Positions 16,487 to 18,177 of a stretch of 18,177 nucleotides of DNA are shown piece after piece. This stretch comes from Usnea hakonensis (taxonomy: Eukaryota > Ascomycota > Lecanoromycetes > Lecanorales > Parmeliaceae). The stretch spans positions 254 to 18,430 of the forward strand of contig BLJB01000100.1 in assembly GCA_013423325.1 (NCBI GenBank), in the 5' to 3' direction. Below the pieces are notes generated by a model, which was given only the letters and a program-made list of their open reading frames with translations, was not told the origin of the DNA and did no database searches. The translations under genes and the position numbers were made by a program. Position 1 is the first letter of the stretch. Every line of letters begins with the position of its first letter.

Positions 16487-17725
16487 TTATCCATCCCAAT
16501 GTCTAGCTGCTTCAAGTCGTCGGAGCAAGTGTTTTAGCACCGCTCCAGCTTCCAGCTCGTCTACTATATCTTTAGTAAAGATCTTCCTGCTCTCAAAGCT
16601 ATAATCACTCAATTTCTTAATTGTGGGGAAGTTCTGGACATGGCTGCGACGGCGGCGTCCCCATTCAATAAGATCAATGATGTTGACATGGCGACCGCGA
16701 ACGGCCTGAACCAGGCATTAGCGCACGTAGCTCGTGAGAAAGAATCTATGGGGCAGCCTACTGATCGACATAGCACAATGGTTGTGGGGAGGGGGGATAT
16801 ACGCACGGCCCGGCAGAGGGATTGCCACGCCGCTAGGTCATCTTCGACGCCAAAACAAAGGTTAAACTCCTTGGTTAGAGCAGCTTGGTAACTGCGCCAC
16901 AGATCATCATTCTCAGGGCTTTTACGTGTCCACCTATACCGCTGCTGGAGATTATTTCGAAGCAATCCAAAAGAGGTTGCCGGTGGCGCGGATGGGTCGT
17001 AATGGAAAGAGGGATAGAAATGGAAGAACCTATCCAAGGGGCCGTCGATGGCCGAAGGCTTTGATTCAGAGCTAGAGCAGCGGTGATAGGTCTTTTCATG
17101 GATTGTAAACACAGCCTTGCAAAATGGACAGGTCAGGGTTGTCTTAATCGGGATTACTGGTTTTGTAGAGATATCATGCGGAGGGTCTGGAAGAATCGAG
17201 GACTCGAATATTAGCTTTTGTGCATGCGCTTTGCCAGCAAGATGGTCAGATTTTGAACCCTCATGCCATCCGGTCGCAGACTTTGCATATCCACAAGGCA
17301 GCGCTGGTTGAGCTTAATCGACTGGGGGTTGTGTGTGCGGGTTTAATTTCTGTCGGACTCGTTAAAGAAGCAAACTCAGGATCTGATCAGATCCTCCAAC
17401 GCGTACTTTTTTCTGTGGAGACATGTTCGAGACCCTGGAATCCGAGGGGGATAGATACGAAAGACGTAGACTGTTCATCTGGAGTAGTACAGAGAAGAGT
17501 GAGCTCCTCTGAACAGGATACTAAACCCCTGGCATTAAAATCCCACAAATAAGTAATGTGATCATTAGTAGCTAGATGTGACGGTCCGTCGGCAACCGTC
17601 ATTGTAAGAGAGCAGATGATATATGTCCACATTATAGATTCTATCAAGCTTGACGAAGCAACACTTTTAGGATTGTAAAAGTGGGAATACGAAGACATGG
17701 CAATTGATGTTACGAATTTCACCAT
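16487..17725 (-). pseudogene. Unnamed fungal family (VRGRHVNIIDLIEWGR motif), two or more exons, with stops and a frameshift
   Basis: From the ATG at 17725 the frame runs 112 codons to a TGA near 17387. In another frame RVRQK, then AQPALPCGYAKSATGWHEGS, then TCPFCKAVFTIHEK continue, with TAA codons in between. From about 17180 the frame is clean to 16762: FHFYPSFHYDPSAPPATSFG, then RYRWTRKSPENDDLWRSYQA and EFNLCFGVEDDLAAWQSLCR. A 56-bp intron (16761-16706; GTAGGC donor, GCTAATG branch, TTCAG acceptor) leads in phase to AVRGRHVNIIDLIEWGR, KIFTKDIVDE and VLKHLLRRL, ending at 16487. The layout (CPFC, then an acidic Trp-rich stretch, then VRxxHVNIxDLIEWGR and VLRHLLRRIF) matches, from memory, a multi-copy fungal family of unknown function. 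One frameshift near 17385 and two or three stops make this copy non-functional. A short intron near 17350 is an alternative for part of the break. Confidence 0.6.
16706..16761 (-). other. Intron of the VRGRHVNI-family remnant (56 bp)
   Basis: Minus-strand donor GTAGGC at 16761, branch GCGCTAATG, acceptor GGTTCAG ending at 16706; phase 0. Splicing replaces the unlike residues of the unspliced frame with the conserved AVRGRHVNII stretch. Confidence 0.75.
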
Positions 17726-18177
17726 CAGCCTGGGCTTGGTACCCGAGGTCTCCCTCGCTTCCTTCTAAGAGAAAGAGGAAACAACGGTTTCCACATGAAC
17801 TGGTAGACCCATTTGCCTCAAAAAGTGTATTTCAGACAGTTCAGTATGACAGTAATGAGATTCTAGCATTTCATATTATGAAAATGCGGAGTTGTCATAG
17901 AAATGACATAATTAAGGCTCTCTCTAAGTATAATATCTTTAGAGGTAATTATCTTAAAACTAAGCTAAAAGAATATATTAAATTAATTAATATTTGATTG
18001 ATTGATTGATTGTTTTATACGCCTATGCTAGCTACTTGATATAAGCTAATGAGGGTGACTATAACGCTAAACCAGCAGAGCTGGGCGTCGAAGAAACCTG
18101 AGGGCGAACCTCTAGACAAAAACTTCAACTAAACAGTACGCTCTCCCTTCTGCTGTGCTCCTTAGGAGCCCCATTAC
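17726..18177. other. AT-rich, apparently non-coding end of the window
   Basis: From about 17800 the sequence turns AT-rich, most strongly at 17930-18060. A 97-codon plus-strand frame (17704-17997) becomes Lys/Ile/Asn-rich, as expected of AT-rich DNA, and overlaps the start of the minus-strand gene. I see no domain in it. The last ~100 bases return to average composition with no feature I can name. Confidence 0.45.
17994..18012 (+). repeat. TTGA tetranucleotide microsatellite
   Basis: Four TTGA units plus TTG in AT-rich DNA. Confidence 0.9.

Noticed and set aside
17704..17997. Plus-strand 97-codon frame ending in a Lys/Ile-rich tail
   Set aside because: Composition follows the AT-rich DNA, it overlaps the start of the minus-strand gene, and no domain is visible.
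1..18177. tRNA, rRNA or other structural RNA genes
   Set aside because: I looked for tRNA-like box A/B and rRNA-like stretches and recognised none; a tRNAscan or Rfam run would be decisive.
1..18177. Retrotransposon (reverse transcriptase, integrase, LTR) content
   Set aside because: No YxDD-type or integrase motif and no long direct repeats were seen; the mobile DNA here is of the mariner type.

Overview
The window looks like a gene-poor accessory stretch from a filamentous ascomycete (Pezizomycotina; Dothideomycetes is my guess from how the families read, not a proof). Support: short spliceosomal introns of about 47-99 bp with GTAAGT/GTACGT-like donors and ACTAAC-like branch sites, fungal STAND/NLR proteins (PNP-NACHT and NACHT-ankyrin), a fungal F-box-like protein, and Tc1/mariner-type DNA transposons. 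There are no bacterial operons and I recognise no RNA gene.

Layout. 1-1170 holds the 3' part of a two-exon coiled-coil gene that begins upstream of the window. 1863-5480 is a complete 3,618-bp Tc1/mariner-type transposon with a TA target duplication and 113-bp perfectly matching terminal inverted repeats. It carries two convergent genes four bases apart: an intact DD34E transposase (minus strand) and an RGG-repeat/coiled-coil accessory gene (plus strand) with four in-frame stops, all in its last third. 6075-7538 encodes a nucleoside-phosphorylase (PNP_UDP) domain joined to a NACHT that is cut off just after Walker A. Converging on it 11 bases away is a four-exon NLR (11515-7550, minus): helical N-terminal domain, NACHT, ankyrin-like repeats. 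Its frame is open apart from one TAA, which is followed directly by an ATG.

From 12264 onward the window is a gene graveyard: an F-box-like gene with one TGA; a fragment of a second PNP domain; a 298-bp MITE whose inverted repeats share a core with the 3.6-kb transposon; an unrecognised ORF with two in-frame stops; a broken short-chain dehydrogenase; a casein-kinase-1 fragment without its N-lobe; and a two-exon gene of an unnamed fungal family with stops and a frameshift. The last 450 bases are AT-rich and appear non-coding.

Interpretation. The region reads as an NLR locus invaded by mariner-type elements. Several genes are broken only by substitutions that create stops, with the frame otherwise kept. 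This is compatible with C-to-T type decay (RIP or deamination) but not proved by one copy. The most testable ideas are the accessory protein in the transposon, the shared inverted-repeat core with the MITE, the stop-ATG junction that would separate the NLR's N-terminal domain from its NACHT-ankyrin part, and the truncated PNP-NACHT. All splice sites were assigned by eye, from consensus and reading phase.
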